Shown here: positions 23,464-30,480 of the stretch, in pieces | How positions within the stretch are numbered: position 1 is the stretch's first letter | Layout of the letters: each line of letters opens with the position of its first letter | Translations under genes and position numbers: made by a program | Notes under the pieces: generated by a model | The model's input: the letters and a program-made list of their open reading frames with translations, nothing else | Databases searched by the model: none | What the model was told of the DNA's origin: nothing | Virus record (IMG/VR): IMGVR_UViG_3300017605_000831 | Coordinates: 1 to 32,039 of that record | Length of the DNA stretch: 32,039 nt | Reading direction: 5' to 3' (one strand) | Source of the DNA: a virus

Positions 23464-23801
23464 TGGCCGACCTGGAGGCGGTCGCCCGCGTCTGTCATGA
23501 GGCCAACCGCGCCTGGCAGCGCGCGACCGGCGACCCCGTTCCGTCTCCGCCGTGGGACGAAGCACCCGCCTGGCAGCGCGACAGCGCCATCGACGGCGTC
23601 AGGCGGGCGCGGGCCGGAGCCACGGCCGAGCAGCTCCACGACGCCTGGTGCGACTTCAAGCGCGCCGACGGATGGACCCATGGCGACACCAAGGACCCGG
23701 CGGCCAAGACGCATCCCTGCCTCGTGCCCTATGGCGAACTCCCCGAAGAGCAGCACCGCAAGGATGTCCTGTTCGCCGCCGTCGTCACCGCGCTGAGCTG
23801 A
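23463..23801 (+). CDS. RyR-domain protein
   Basis: A 112-residue single-domain protein. The sequence EAVARVCHEANRAWQRATGD, PWDEAPAWQRDSAIDGVR, DGWTHGDTKDPAAKTHPCLV and PYGELPEEQHRKDVLFAAVV matches the RyR repeat domain (named after ryanodine receptors) as found in bacteria and phages. ATG 23463 overlaps the previous stop; GTG 23460 is an in-frame alternative one codon upstream. Comparative genomics has linked prokaryotic RyR domains to nucleotide-related conflict systems, so ligand binding is likely, but no ligand can be read from sequence. Next gene is the endolysin. Confidence 0.85.
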   Translation: MADLEAVARVCHEANRAWQRATGDPVPSPPWDEAPAWQRDSAIDGVRRARAGATAEQLHDAWCDFKRADGWTHGDTKDPAAKTHPCLVPYGELPEEQHRKDVLFAAVVTALS

Positions 23802-23810
23802 GGAGGCGCC

Positions 23811-24776
23811 ATGGACACATCTCACGGCCTCGATGTCTCGTCCTACCAGGGCGTCCAGGACTGGGCGGGCTTGGCCAGGTCCGGGCTGACGTTCGCGTTC
23901 GCCAAGGCGTCCGAGGGCCAGCACTCGCGCGACGGCAGGTTCGACACGCACATGGCCGGGATCATCAAGGCCGGCCTGGTGCCGGGTGCGTACCACTACG
24001 GCTGGCCATCCCAGAGCCCGGACGCCGAGGCGGCGAACTACATCGCCGCCGTGAAGCCCTACGCGCGGCGCGGGTTCATCCACGTCCTCGATCTGGAACG
24101 GCGCTCCGACGGCGCGAACTACGCGGGGCGCACCTCCGGGCAGATCCGGGAGTGGGCCGAGACCTGGGTCACCCGCGTGCGGGCCGCGTTCCCCGGGCAG
24201 CGCGTCATCGTCTACACCTCGGGCGACGACATCAAGACCGGCCGCGTGCCCGCCAGCACTGACGGCCTGTGGTACCCGGCGTACCCGTCGGGCGCGATGA
24301 CCTACGAGCAGGCCGAAGCCTGCGCCTGGCCCGCACCGTCCGGGAAGCACCCGCTGTTCTGGCAGTTCACCAGCACCCCTCTCGACCGCAACCTCGCCTG
24401 CCTCCCCCCGGCCGCGCTGCGCGCCTGGGCGGCGGGCGACACCACCCCGGAGGACACCGACATGCCCCTGACCGACGCCGAGTGGACCAAGCTGCGCGCG
24501 ATTGTCCGCGAGGAGCTGGCCGGCCTGCTCACGACCCGCCTGCCGAACATCGCCGACCCGGCCAAGACCCTGTACCTGCGCGACCACCTCCGCGGCGAGG
24601 GCCTGGCCGCCGTCGTGCGGGCACAGGGCGCCGCGCAGACCGCCGCGATCAAAGCACTGGCCGCACAGCTCGGTGAGGACGTCGACACCGACACGGTGGT
24701 CGCCGCGATCCAGAAGGCGATCTCGGAGGCCGTCGTCCACGTCGACGTGGACGTCACCGGACCGGCGGCCGGCTGA
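23811..24776 (+). CDS. Endolysin, GH25 lysozyme with helical C-terminal domain
   Basis: A 321-residue cell-wall hydrolase cleaving the glycan strand of peptidoglycan. Residues 1-205 are glycoside hydrolase family 25: HGLDVSSYQG (Asp8), FAFAKASEGQ, PGAYHYGW, and HVLDLERR with the catalytic Asp94/Glu96 pair, then VIVYTSGDDI and LFWQFTSTPLDRN. Residues about 215-321 are a mostly helical domain (TDAEWTKLRAIVREELAGLL, ALAAQLGEDVDTDTVVAAIQ) that may bind the wall or oligomerise; no LysM or SH3 repeats are visible. No signal peptide, so a holin is needed for export. Start ATG 23811 after GAGGAGG. Its TGA overlaps the next ATG. Confidence 0.92.
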   Translation: MDTSHGLDVSSYQGVQDWAGLARSGLTFAFAKASEGQHSRDGRFDTHMAGIIKAGLVPGAYHYGWPSQSPDAEAANYIAAVKPYARRGFIHVLDLERRSDGANYAGRTSGQIREWAETWVTRVRAAFPGQRVIVYTSGDDIKTGRVPASTDGLWYPAYPSGAMTYEQAEACAWPAPSGKHPLFWQFTSTPLDRNLACLPPAALRAWAAGDTTPEDTDMPLTDAEWTKLRAIVREELAGLLTTRLPNIADPAKTLYLRDHLRGEGLAAVVRAQGAAQTAAIKALAAQLGEDVDTDTVVAAIQKAISEAVVHVDVDVTGPAAG

Positions 24777-25351
24777 TGACCGCGATCGACTACGACCTGG
24801 AGTTCCTGGAGGACGGCCGGACGATCGAGCTGATCTCGATCGGCATGGTCGCCGACGACGGCCGCGAATACTACGCCGTCAACCGGGACATGCCCGTCCG
24901 CCGTATCCGGAAGCACCGGTGGCTGATGGACAACGTCGTGCCGCACCTGCCGAAGGCGCACGGCGACCGGCGGCTGAGCATGCCGAAGCGGTGGTTGTTC
25001 GACTACGCCGACCGGGCTGTGAAGCCGCGTGCGCAGATCGCGGCCGAGGTGGCCGCGTTCATCCAGGCGACTGGTGATCCCGCCGAGGGCGCCAACGACG
25101 TCGAGCTCTGGGCGAACTACGGCGCCTACGACCACGTCGCCCTCGCGCAGCTCTGGGGCCGCATGATCCGCCTTCCGGCGGGGGTGCCGATGTTCACCAA
25201 CGACATCCAGCAGGAAGCCCGGCGCCTCGGGATCGGCTGGGACGCGCTGCCCAAGCAGGAGGGCGCCGAGCACAACGCGCTCGCCGACGCCCGCCACAAC
25301 CAGACCGTCCGCCGCTGGCTCGCCCAGCACGCCATGGGGCAGGCATCGTGA
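24776..25351 (+). CDS. DnaQ-like 3'-5' exoribonuclease (Rv2179c family)
   Basis: A 191-residue RNase-H-fold (DEDDh) exonuclease. The first acidic pair is in DYDLEFLEDGRTIELISIGM, followed by VADDGREYYAVNRD, the Rv2179c-type signature. A third acidic residue is in ELWANYGAYDHVALAQLWG, and the last His/Asp in AEHNALADARHN. A segment WLMDNVVPHLPK before it is also typical. The family is chromosomally encoded in Streptomyces and mycobacteria and degrades RNA with a 3' tail. The ATG overlaps the endolysin TGA, so it is coexpressed with lysis genes. A role in host RNA turnover or nucleotide salvage late in infection is inferred. Confidence 0.85.
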   Translation: MTAIDYDLEFLEDGRTIELISIGMVADDGREYYAVNRDMPVRRIRKHRWLMDNVVPHLPKAHGDRRLSMPKRWLFDYADRAVKPRAQIAAEVAAFIQATGDPAEGANDVELWANYGAYDHVALAQLWGRMIRLPAGVPMFTNDIQQEARRLGIGWDALPKQEGAEHNALADARHNQTVRRWLAQHAMGQAS

Positions 25352-25689
25352 TCGTCAACCTCACCCCGCACCCGATCCGGCTGTACTGGCCCGAGCGGGA
25401 GGACGGGCTCGACGACCTCGACGCGAACCTGCTTGAGGTGTTCCAGCCCGAGGCAAAGCCCGCCCGCCTGGCCACGATCGAGCTCGGCGTCTGCGACGGC
25501 GCCGAGATGGTGGAGTTCGGCCACGCCCACGATCTGCCGCCCAAGCGGCCTGGCGTCCGGTACATCGTCGCGCTCGTCGTTGCGATCTCACTGGCCGACC
25601 GCCGCTCGGACCTCCTCGTCCCGTACCGCGAAGTGCGGAACGCCGCCGGCACCGTCATCGGCTGCCGCTCACTCGCCCAACCCGTCTGA
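25348..25689 (+). CDS. LTPHPI-type conserved hypothetical protein
   Basis: A 113-residue protein starting at a GTG overlapping the exonuclease stop (GTGA at 25348-25351). It begins MIVNLTPHPIRLYWPE, and later has ARLATIELGVCDGAEMVEFG, YIVALVVAISLADRRSDLLV and PYREVRNAAGTVIGCRSLA. The LTPHPI...V.......R.DL..P..V.R...G..IGCR pattern is widespread in phages of many hosts and is familiar as a small conserved protein of unknown function. No metal motif or membrane helix apparent. Confidence 0.75.
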   Translation: MIVNLTPHPIRLYWPEREDGLDDLDANLLEVFQPEAKPARLATIELGVCDGAEMVEFGHAHDLPPKRPGVRYIVALVVAISLADRRSDLLVPYREVRNAAGTVIGCRSLAQPV

Positions 25690-25717
25690 CTCAACCAGCA
25701 GAAACGGAACCGTCATC

Positions 25718-25984
25718 ATGGCCAGCATCAATCTGCCCGGCCCGGGCGCACTCCTGACTACCGCCCGTACCTACGCGGTCGACCTCGGCGAGCGTGTGGC
25801 CGCCACGTTCGTCGTGTCCGCCGCAGGTGTCGCCGTGGCGGCCGGGCCCGCGGACATGTTCCACGCGTCGTTCTGGGAGACGGTGGCCGCGGCTGGGCTG
25901 GCCGCCGCCGGGTCTCTCGTCAAGGGCGTCCTCGCGCGGGCGGTCGGCGACAAGAACAGCGCCGGCCTTACCAGGGGCGCCTGA
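25718..25984 (+). CDS. Holin, r1t-like
   Basis: An 88-residue membrane protein starting at ATG 25718. It has two hydrophobic segments, VAATFVVSAAGVAVAAGPAD and ETVAAAGLAAAGSLVKGVL, flanked by charged residues, with a conserved opening ARTYAVDLGERVAATF and a C-terminal ARAVGDKNSAGL. This is the r1t-type holin pattern common in actinophages (ATFV...FW..V..AGLAA..S..KG..A). It makes the pore that lets the endolysin reach the wall. It sits downstream of the endolysin and before a second membrane protein, a normal lysis layout. The ribosome binding site is weak, which fits low or timed expression. Confidence 0.8.
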   Translation: MASINLPGPGALLTTARTYAVDLGERVAATFVVSAAGVAVAAGPADMFHASFWETVAAAGLAAAGSLVKGVLARAVGDKNSAGLTRGA

Positions 25985-26000
25985 ACCACGGGAGTAGCAC

Positions 26001-26291
26001 GTGCCGGACGAGCCGACGCTGGGCGAGCTGGGGCGCCGGTTGGACGACCGCATCAGGGATGTCCGTGACGACATCACCCAGCTCGGGAAGCGCATCGACG
26101 ACAAGGTCGACGCGAGGATCTACCAGATCCAGTACGACGCGCTCGCCGCCCGGCTGGCCGCGCTGGAGACGCTGCGCACCCAGGACGCGGCCCGGGTCGC
26201 GGCGACCCGGCGGTGGCTGATCGGGGCGGTCATCATGCCGCTGGCGGCGGTGCTGCTGGCGTTCCTGCTGAGCAAGGGAGGGTCGGGGTGA
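26001..26291 (+). CDS. Coiled-coil single-pass membrane protein (second holin-like component)
   Basis: A 96-residue protein from GTG 26001. Residues 5-65 are a charged coiled coil ([20 protein letters not shown], then [20 protein letters not shown]), and residues 70-90 are a membrane helix [20 protein letters not shown] with a short KGGSG tail. Arrangement coil + C-terminal helix is seen in accessory holin or holin-antagonist proteins next to actinophage holins. The stop overlaps the next GTG (26288), so it is coupled to the collagen-like protein. Function inferred from position and topology. Confidence 0.65.
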   Translation: MPDEPTLGELGRRLDDRIRDVRDDITQLGKRIDDKVDARIYQIQYDALAARLAALETLRTQDAARVAATRRWLIGAVIMPLAAVLLAFLLSKGGSG

Positions 26292-26962
26292 CGGACTCCG
26301 AGGTGCGGACGGAGGCACAGCGGCGGCGCCGCGGTGACGTGCTGGCCATCGCCGGGGCGGTCGCCGCGGGGTGCCTGCTGGCGTGGCTGATCGTGAGTGT
26401 CCAGGGTCTGAACGATGATCTCGGTACCGCGAATGCGGCGCGGGACCGGCTGGCGGCGCAGGTGCAGCAGCTCGGTGCGTCCCCGGTCGCCGGGCCGCCC
26501 GGGTCGCGGGGTGAGCCGGGCCCGGCGGGTACCGGCCCGGTGGGGCCGCGCGGTCCGGCCGGACGCCCCGGACCGCCGGGGCCTGCTGGCCGGGCGGGCA
26601 CGGGAGCGAACGGCGCCCCGGGGGCGGTCGGTTCGCCCGGAGCGAACGGCCCGACCGGCGAACCCGGGACAGCCGGCCAGGAAGGCGCCACGGGAGCGGC
26701 CGGACCGGCGGGACCCCAAGGCGAGCAGGGGGCGGCCGGACCGCAGGGCGACACCGGGCCCGCGGGCGCTCAGGGCGACACCGGCCCCCAGGGGCCCGTG
26801 GGGCCGGCACCTTCGGGCTGGATATTCACCGACCCCGCGGGAACGACGTACGAGTGCACACCGGATGCGGCGGACAGCACTCACTACACGTGCACGCCCT
26901 CACCGTCGCCGTCGCCGAGTCCGTCGAGCCCGCCGGGGCTGCTGGACCGGCGGCGCACGTGA
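26288..26962 (+). CDS. Membrane-anchored collagen-like protein
   Basis: A 224-residue protein from GTG 26288, overlapping the previous stop. Order: a basic N-terminus (EAQRRRRGD), a membrane helix [20 protein letters not shown], a short coil ([19 protein letters not shown]), then about 34 Gly-X-Y triplets from residue ~77 to 180 with two GT interruptions, many Pro in X and charged residues in Y, as in trimerising bacterial collagens. After the triplets comes [16 protein letters not shown] with a Cys pair, and a Pro/Ser-rich tail ending GLLDRRRT. Since a signal-anchor helix precedes the repeats, they face outside the cell or form a virion spike. Frequent in Streptomyces phages; role unknown. 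Confidence 0.8.
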   Translation: MTDSEVRTEAQRRRRGDVLAIAGAVAAGCLLAWLIVSVQGLNDDLGTANAARDRLAAQVQQLGASPVAGPPGSRGEPGPAGTGPVGPRGPAGRPGPPGPAGRAGTGANGAPGAVGSPGANGPTGEPGTAGQEGATGAAGPAGPQGEQGAAGPQGDTGPAGAQGDTGPQGPVGPAPSGWIFTDPAGTTYECTPDAADSTHYTCTPSPSPSPSPSSPPGLLDRRRT

Positions 26963-27090
26963 TGGCCCGGATGTCCGGCGTGTGCCGACGGCGAGTCGCT
27001 CCTGCCGCCCGTCCGGGTGGCGGGGGCGCCCTTCGTGTTCCGGGGGCGCTGAGGCTGGGCATGAGGCAAGGCAACAGCTTGGGAGGCGTG

Positions 27091-27585
27091 ATGGATGCAC
27101 GGCCCGGGGATTTCGGGTTGGTCCGCATGGAGGGCCACGTCGGGCGCATGATCCGGGTGGGTCAGTGGCTCAACGGTGACGGGTTCGCCGACTTCGAGCA
27201 TGCGTTCGTGTACGTGGGTGACAACCGCATTGTGGAGGCCCAGCCCGGCGGGGCGCGCGAGACGGGCCTGGCGGACTACGACGGGCGGCCGATCGCCTGG
27301 TCCACGGGGAAGGTCCCGGTGACGGACGAGCAGCGGGCGGCGATCGTGGACGCGGCCTACTCGTACCTGGGCGTCCCGTACAGCTTCGCCGACTATGTGT
27401 CGCTCACGCTGGCCAGGTTCCACCTGCGGCTGCCGTTCGTGCGGCGGTACGTGGCGGCCACGGGCCACATGATCTGCAGCCAGCTCGTTGACCAGTGCTA
27501 CCAGGATGCCGGCGTGCACCTGTTCGCCGACCGGCGCTGGCCCGGGGACGTGACGCCCGGGGACCTGTACCGGCTGATCCGCTGA
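27091..27585 (+). CDS. YiiX/NlpC-P60-like papain-fold protein
   Basis: A 164-residue protein. ATG 27091 is preferred because GGGAGG (27081-27086) precedes it; open frame continues upstream to ATG 27061 and beyond. Motifs: ARPGDFGLVRMEG, FEHAFVYVGDNRIVEAQPGG (His in EHAFVYVG), YSYLGVPYSFADYVSL, and MICSQLVDQCYQDAGVHLF with a probable catalytic Cys in ICSQLVD. A His before Cys order is the circularly permuted papain-like arrangement (YiiX/YaeF, LRAT-related), not the usual Cys-His NlpC order. It could hydrolyse peptidoglycan or a lipid/peptide bond. Last gene of the rightward operon, followed by a strong terminator. Confidence 0.75.
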   Translation: MDARPGDFGLVRMEGHVGRMIRVGQWLNGDGFADFEHAFVYVGDNRIVEAQPGGARETGLADYDGRPIAWSTGKVPVTDEQRAAIVDAAYSYLGVPYSFADYVSLTLARFHLRLPFVRRYVAATGHMICSQLVDQCYQDAGVHLFADRRWPGDVTPGDLYRLIR

Positions 27586-27609
27586 CGGCCCGCTTATCCC
27601 GCAACGGCA

Positions 27610-27647
27610 CCGCCCCCGTCTGGACCTCGCGGTCCGGGCGGGGGCGG
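27610..27647 (+). terminator. Strong terminator hairpin ending the late operon
   Basis: Outer stem CCGCCCCCG (27610-27618) / CGGGGGCGG (27639-27647), inner stem GGACC (27622-27626) / GGTCC (27631-27635), loop TCGC, with TCT and GGG bulges between. Followed by CTTCGTGCTGTCT. It starts 25 bases after the last rightward stop codon. Confidence 0.8.
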
Positions 27648-27674
27648 CTTCGTGCTGTCTGGGGTGTGGTCACG

Positions 27675-27766
27675 CGTCCGCCCCGACCCCCGTGACGGGG
27701 CGGACGTGGGTGTGCCCCGCCGGCACCGGTCTGAAGGGAGGGCGGGGCACGGACCCCGAGGGGGTC
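27675..27766. repeat. Three further hairpins in tandem (27675-27706, 27712-27750, 27752-27766)
   Basis: Perfect stems: CGTCCGCCCCG (27675-27685) / CGGGGCGGACG (27696-27706), loop 10; GTGCCCCGCC (27712-27721) / GGCGGGGCAC (27741-27750), loop 19; GACCCC (27752-27757) / GGGGTC (27761-27766), loop GAG. They lie between convergent genes and directly follow the terminator. They could be successive bidirectional terminators or a structured RNA. No tRNA or coding frame explains them. Confidence 0.7.
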
Positions 27767-27808
27767 GGGGCAATCTTGCACCCGAATGGGGTGGATGTAC
27801 ACCCGGGA

Positions 27809-28264
27809 TCAGGCGCGGGGCGCCCACTCCGGCTGGTAGTCGGGGTGATCGACGTACGGCAGCGCGAGTAGGCGCAGCGTCTCGCATGGGTCCAGCTCGA
27901 ACACGACCTGCCCGTCCTCCGTGCCGAGGCTGCACCGGGGGCAGGTCTGGCCGGACCGGTGGTGCGCCTCGATGAGCCGCCGCTTGGCCGCGACCTCGCG
28001 CAGCGCGCGGGCCGGATCGTGGCGGGCGATGTGCGTCGCGGCCACCCCCGCCATCGACAGCGTGCACGACTGCTCGCGATCCCAGAGCCCTACGTTGTCG
28101 GCCGCGCGCACCAGACCCACACCGTCCAGGCCGTCGCGCTGATTGGTGTAGGTGCCTTCCGAGACGTCCTCGTACCAGGGGCTCGGGTCGACCGTCTCCG
28201 CGAGTCGAGCGGCCTCCTCATCCTCGTCGAGCCGGGCCCGCAGGAAGTCGATCAGGTCGCTCAT
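27809..28264 (-). CDS. DUF6221 family protein
   Basis: A 151-residue protein on the minus strand. ATG 28264 is chosen because GAGGAGAG (minus strand, 28278-28271) precedes it; an in-frame upstream start would overlap the RloB-like gene. Hallmarks: DLIDFLRARLDEDEEAARLA at the N-terminus, ATHIARHDPARALREVAAKR, a Cys pair QTCPRCSL and the ending LRLLALPYVDHPDYQPEW. This matches DUF6221, very common in Streptomyces chromosomes and phages, function unknown. It lies 52 bases downstream of the RloB-like gene on the same strand and could be cotranscribed with it. Ends facing the hairpin array. Confidence 0.85.
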   Translation of the reverse strand: MSDLIDFLRARLDEDEEAARLAETVDPSPWYEDVSEGTYTNQRDGLDGVGLVRAADNVGLWDREQSCTLSMAGVAATHIARHDPARALREVAAKRRLIEAHHRSGQTCPRCSLGTEDGQVVFELDPCETLRLLALPYVDHPDYQPEWAPRA

Positions 28265-28316
28265 GTGCTGCTCTCCTCGCTGGGTGGTCCCGGCGAACGG
28301 ACGCCTGGGGTCGGGG

Positions 28317-28940
28317 TCAGACTCCCTGGATCTCGTCGATGAGCTGCCACACTCCGCTGCTGGGATTGCTGGCCGCGGGGGAACCGTCACCTAAGTGCTT
28401 GGCTTCGAGCGCCAGGGCGCGTTTCTTGGCTGCGGCGAACCGTTCCGGGAGGGCGAGGGCTTTCAGTGCCGCTTCGGTGAGGTTCTTGTCGCAGCCCAGG
28501 TGGCCGCTGGCAGCACGCTGGGCGTCGTGGCGGTGTATGTCCCCGGTCTGGTCCTGAAAGTGCAACAGGAACCACAGCTCCAGGCAAGGATTCGAAAACG
28601 CCGTGCGGATGTCGTGCCTTCGGGCCAGGTCGAAGGCTTCCGACAGTTTGGGGTGTTCGTCGCGGTCGAAGATGCACCAGACCTGGTCGTGCGCCCGTCC
28701 GCGCCCCCTCTTCTCCTCCCGGGCCTCCCGCCGCACGACCCGGACGGCTTCCTCCACGAGGGTGAGCGGGGTGCCGTGTCCGGGGAAGAACTCGACGTTC
28801 ACCCGGTGCCGGTACCGGCGGTGCCAGTCCGTTAAGTACTGCCTCTCGGTGGCTTCGCCCTCCGCGAAGACGAGCAGGCTCAGGCGCTGGGCGGAGCGTG
28901 ACGGGGTTCGGCGCGGGGGGCCGGATCTGCCATGGCTCAC
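28317..28940 (-). CDS. rloB: RloB-like Toprim-domain protein
   Basis: A 207-residue protein starting at a GTG overlapping the TGA of the upstream ATPase gene (GTGA), so translationally coupled. The N-terminus carries LSLLVFAEGEATERQYL (Glu27) and later VWCIFDRDEHPK (Asp92, Asp94): the EGxTE and DxD pair of a Toprim-like nuclease site. The segment RTAFSNPCLELWFLLHFQDQ (about 112-131) is the RloB signature, and the C-terminal half is helical with conserved basic residues. RloB proteins pair with RloA-type ATPases; by analogy with Gabija and PARIS, where an ATPase activates a Toprim nuclease, this may be the effector. Activity and target are inferred. Confidence 0.85.
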   Translation of the reverse strand: MSHGRSGPPRRTPSRSAQRLSLLVFAEGEATERQYLTDWHRRYRHRVNVEFFPGHGTPLTLVEEAVRVVRREAREEKRGRGRAHDQVWCIFDRDEHPKLSEAFDLARRHDIRTAFSNPCLELWFLLHFQDQTGDIHRHDAQRAASGHLGCDKNLTEAALKALALPERFAAAKKRALALEAKHLGDGSPAASNPSSGVWQLIDEIQGV

Positions 28941-30301
28941 GCGGGCCCGCCGGAGGTCGCGGGTGCGGTTGCGGCGGCGAAGTCCCCGGCGGACAGGATC
29001 GGAACCGCCCCGTAGCGGCCGGCCAGGTAGCGGCGGGCGATCGCCTCCTCCTTGCGGGGGTCGAGGTCGGCCAGGGCGAACAAGTCGGTGTTGCCGTCGT
29101 TGTACTTCTCTGCGAACCACACCTGGTCGCGTCCGATGGGGCGCTCGTTGACGGAGTCGCCCATCAAGGTCACGTCGTGTGAGTTGAAGATGAGCTGGGC
29201 GTGGCGGGGGTTGGTTTCCGGGTCTTGGAAGAGCTGGACCAGCTGAGAGGCGAGGGCTGGGTGGAGACTCGCGTCGAGCTCGTCGACCAGGAGGACTGAC
29301 CCTTGGGTCAGGGCTTGGATCGCGGGGCCGGTGAGGCCGAACCATACGAGGGTGCCTAGGGATTCGTCGTCGGTGGTCATCTCGACGTCGCCGGCGGTAC
29401 CGCGGTGGATCAGGTTGGTGTCGAGGGTTTCGAGGTCCGGGATGTCGGCGTCGCTGCCGTCGTCGTCTTCGCGGCGGGAGTGGGCACGGAATATTTTTTG
29501 CATCGCCTCCCGCATCGCCTCTCGGATCACCGGGTCCATCTCCCGCCGGTTGGCGCCGGTGATTCCCAGATCTGCTGCGCGCAGGAGGTCCAGGACTTGG
29601 GGGCGGCGCGTTTCGTCCTCCAGTAGCTGCCGGGTCACTGTCTGCCGGAAGGTCCGGGTGCGCGCGTCGGCGAACACCAGGTTCTGCTCGAACCATGTGT
29701 ACAGCGGCAGGAGGTCCGGGTGGCCCGCCGATGCCGCCGTGGACAGGAACAGGGCGTTCGGTCGCAGCAGCGTCTTGACTGCCTCACCCCGGGGGCGGTT
29801 GCTCGCCCCGAGGTTCACCTGGTCGCCGGTGCGGTCGAACAGGAGTGCGGCGCGGCCGTGTGGGTATCGGACGGCCCGCTCGCTCACGACTTTCTGGTCG
29901 TCCACGGTGAAGCCGTAGCTGTGGCGGACGCCGCTCAGGATCAGGTCGATCTCGAACCGGGACGGTGCTTGCCGGGCCTGCGGGTCCAGGAGGAAGGGGC
30001 GCCGGGGGACTCCTCCGCCCGGCATGCCCATCCGGAAGGAGTGCAGGACCAGCCCCTGCATGTCGGCCATGGCTTTGAGTACGTTCGTTTTGCCCGAGGC
30101 GTTGGCGCCGAAGATGCCCGCCACTGGCAGGACATCGATCGTCCGGCCGCCGGACCGCCAGACCACTTTTCGTACCGCCGACTTCTCGGCGAGGCTTGTC
30201 GCCAGGAGGGACAGCCCCCACTCGCCGCGGAAGGATCGGATGTTCTCGGCCTGGAATGACAGGAGGGCCGAAGTGTTCGGCAACTCATCGACCTTGTCCA
30301 C
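28937..30301 (-). CDS. rloA: RloA-like ABC/AAA_15-type ATPase
   Basis: A 454-residue ATPase from GTG 30301. Architecture: ALLSFQAENIRSFRGEWGLS (SMC/RecF-like opening), Walker A GIFGANASGKTNVL (Lys71, Thr72), a long regulatory insert (about 80-300) including DDDGSDADIPDLETLDT, signature-like DDESLGTLVWFGL (about 312-323), Walker B SVLLVDELDASLHPAL (Asp340, Glu341) and switch histidine in IFNSHDVTLM (His375). This is the OLD/AAA_15 family, typical of phage-defence ATPases. The start is supported by coding similarity from VDKVDELPN and by a -10-like AAATAT ending 7 bases upstream with TTGATG 17 bases before it, suggesting a leaderless mRNA; an upstream start is possible. It overlaps the RloB-like gene. 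Confidence 0.85.
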   Translation of the reverse strand: MDKVDELPNTSALLSFQAENIRSFRGEWGLSLLATSLAEKSAVRKVVWRSGGRTIDVLPVAGIFGANASGKTNVLKAMADMQGLVLHSFRMGMPGGGVPRRPFLLDPQARQAPSRFEIDLILSGVRHSYGFTVDDQKVVSERAVRYPHGRAALLFDRTGDQVNLGASNRPRGEAVKTLLRPNALFLSTAASAGHPDLLPLYTWFEQNLVFADARTRTFRQTVTRQLLEDETRRPQVLDLLRAADLGITGANRREMDPVIREAMREAMQKIFRAHSRREDDDGSDADIPDLETLDTNLIHRGTAGDVEMTTDDESLGTLVWFGLTGPAIQALTQGSVLLVDELDASLHPALASQLVQLFQDPETNPRHAQLIFNSHDVTLMGDSVNERPIGRDQVWFAEKYNDGNTDLFALADLDPRKEEAIARRYLAGRYGAVPILSAGDFAAATAPATSGGPA

Positions 30302-30335
30302 GCGGCGATATTTGCAGGAAACCCGCACAGCATCA
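30302..30335 (-). promoter_or_regulatory. Putative promoter of the RloA/RloB-like operon
   Basis: On the minus strand, TTGATG is followed after 17 bases by AAATAT, then six bases to the GTG at 30301. The spacing suggests transcription starting at or next to the GTG (leaderless), which is common in actinobacteria. The -10 match is weak (3 of 6), so this is tentative. The upstream gene ends in a strong terminator 130 bases away, so a separate promoter is needed. Confidence 0.35.
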
Positions 30336-30436
30336 AGGCTGGTTCCGGTCGGACATCCGTTTGGCGGTCCCGTGCCCGGATCATGCGGGTGCGCTGGCGC
30401 CGGTGTCGGGGCTGCCGCTGCTGGCGCCGGCCCCGG

Positions 30437-30478
30437 GGTGTGGGTTCGCGCCGAAAATTTCCGGCGCGAACCCACACC
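30437..30478. terminator. 17-bp-stem terminator with AAAATTTC loop
   Basis: Perfect inverted repeat GGTGTGGGTTCGCGCCG (30437-30453) and CGGCGCGAACCCACACC (30462-30478), loop AAAATTTC. The stem begins 2 bases after the stop codon of the leftward gene at 30481. It should end that transcript and isolate the ATPase operon. Confidence 0.75.
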
Positions 30479-30480
30479 GG

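Noticed and set aside
26233-26754. Collagen-like Pro/Gly repeat protein on the minus strand
   Set aside because: GGX/XCC codons read as Pro/Gly on both strands, so the antisense of Gly-X-Y repeats looks collagen-like. The plus-strand copy has the membrane anchor, start and overlap.
28317-29696. RloB-like frame extended upstream to 29696
   Set aside because: The N-terminal extension is Arg/Pro-rich antisense-type sequence overlapping the ATPase gene in another frame; similarity begins after GTG 28940.
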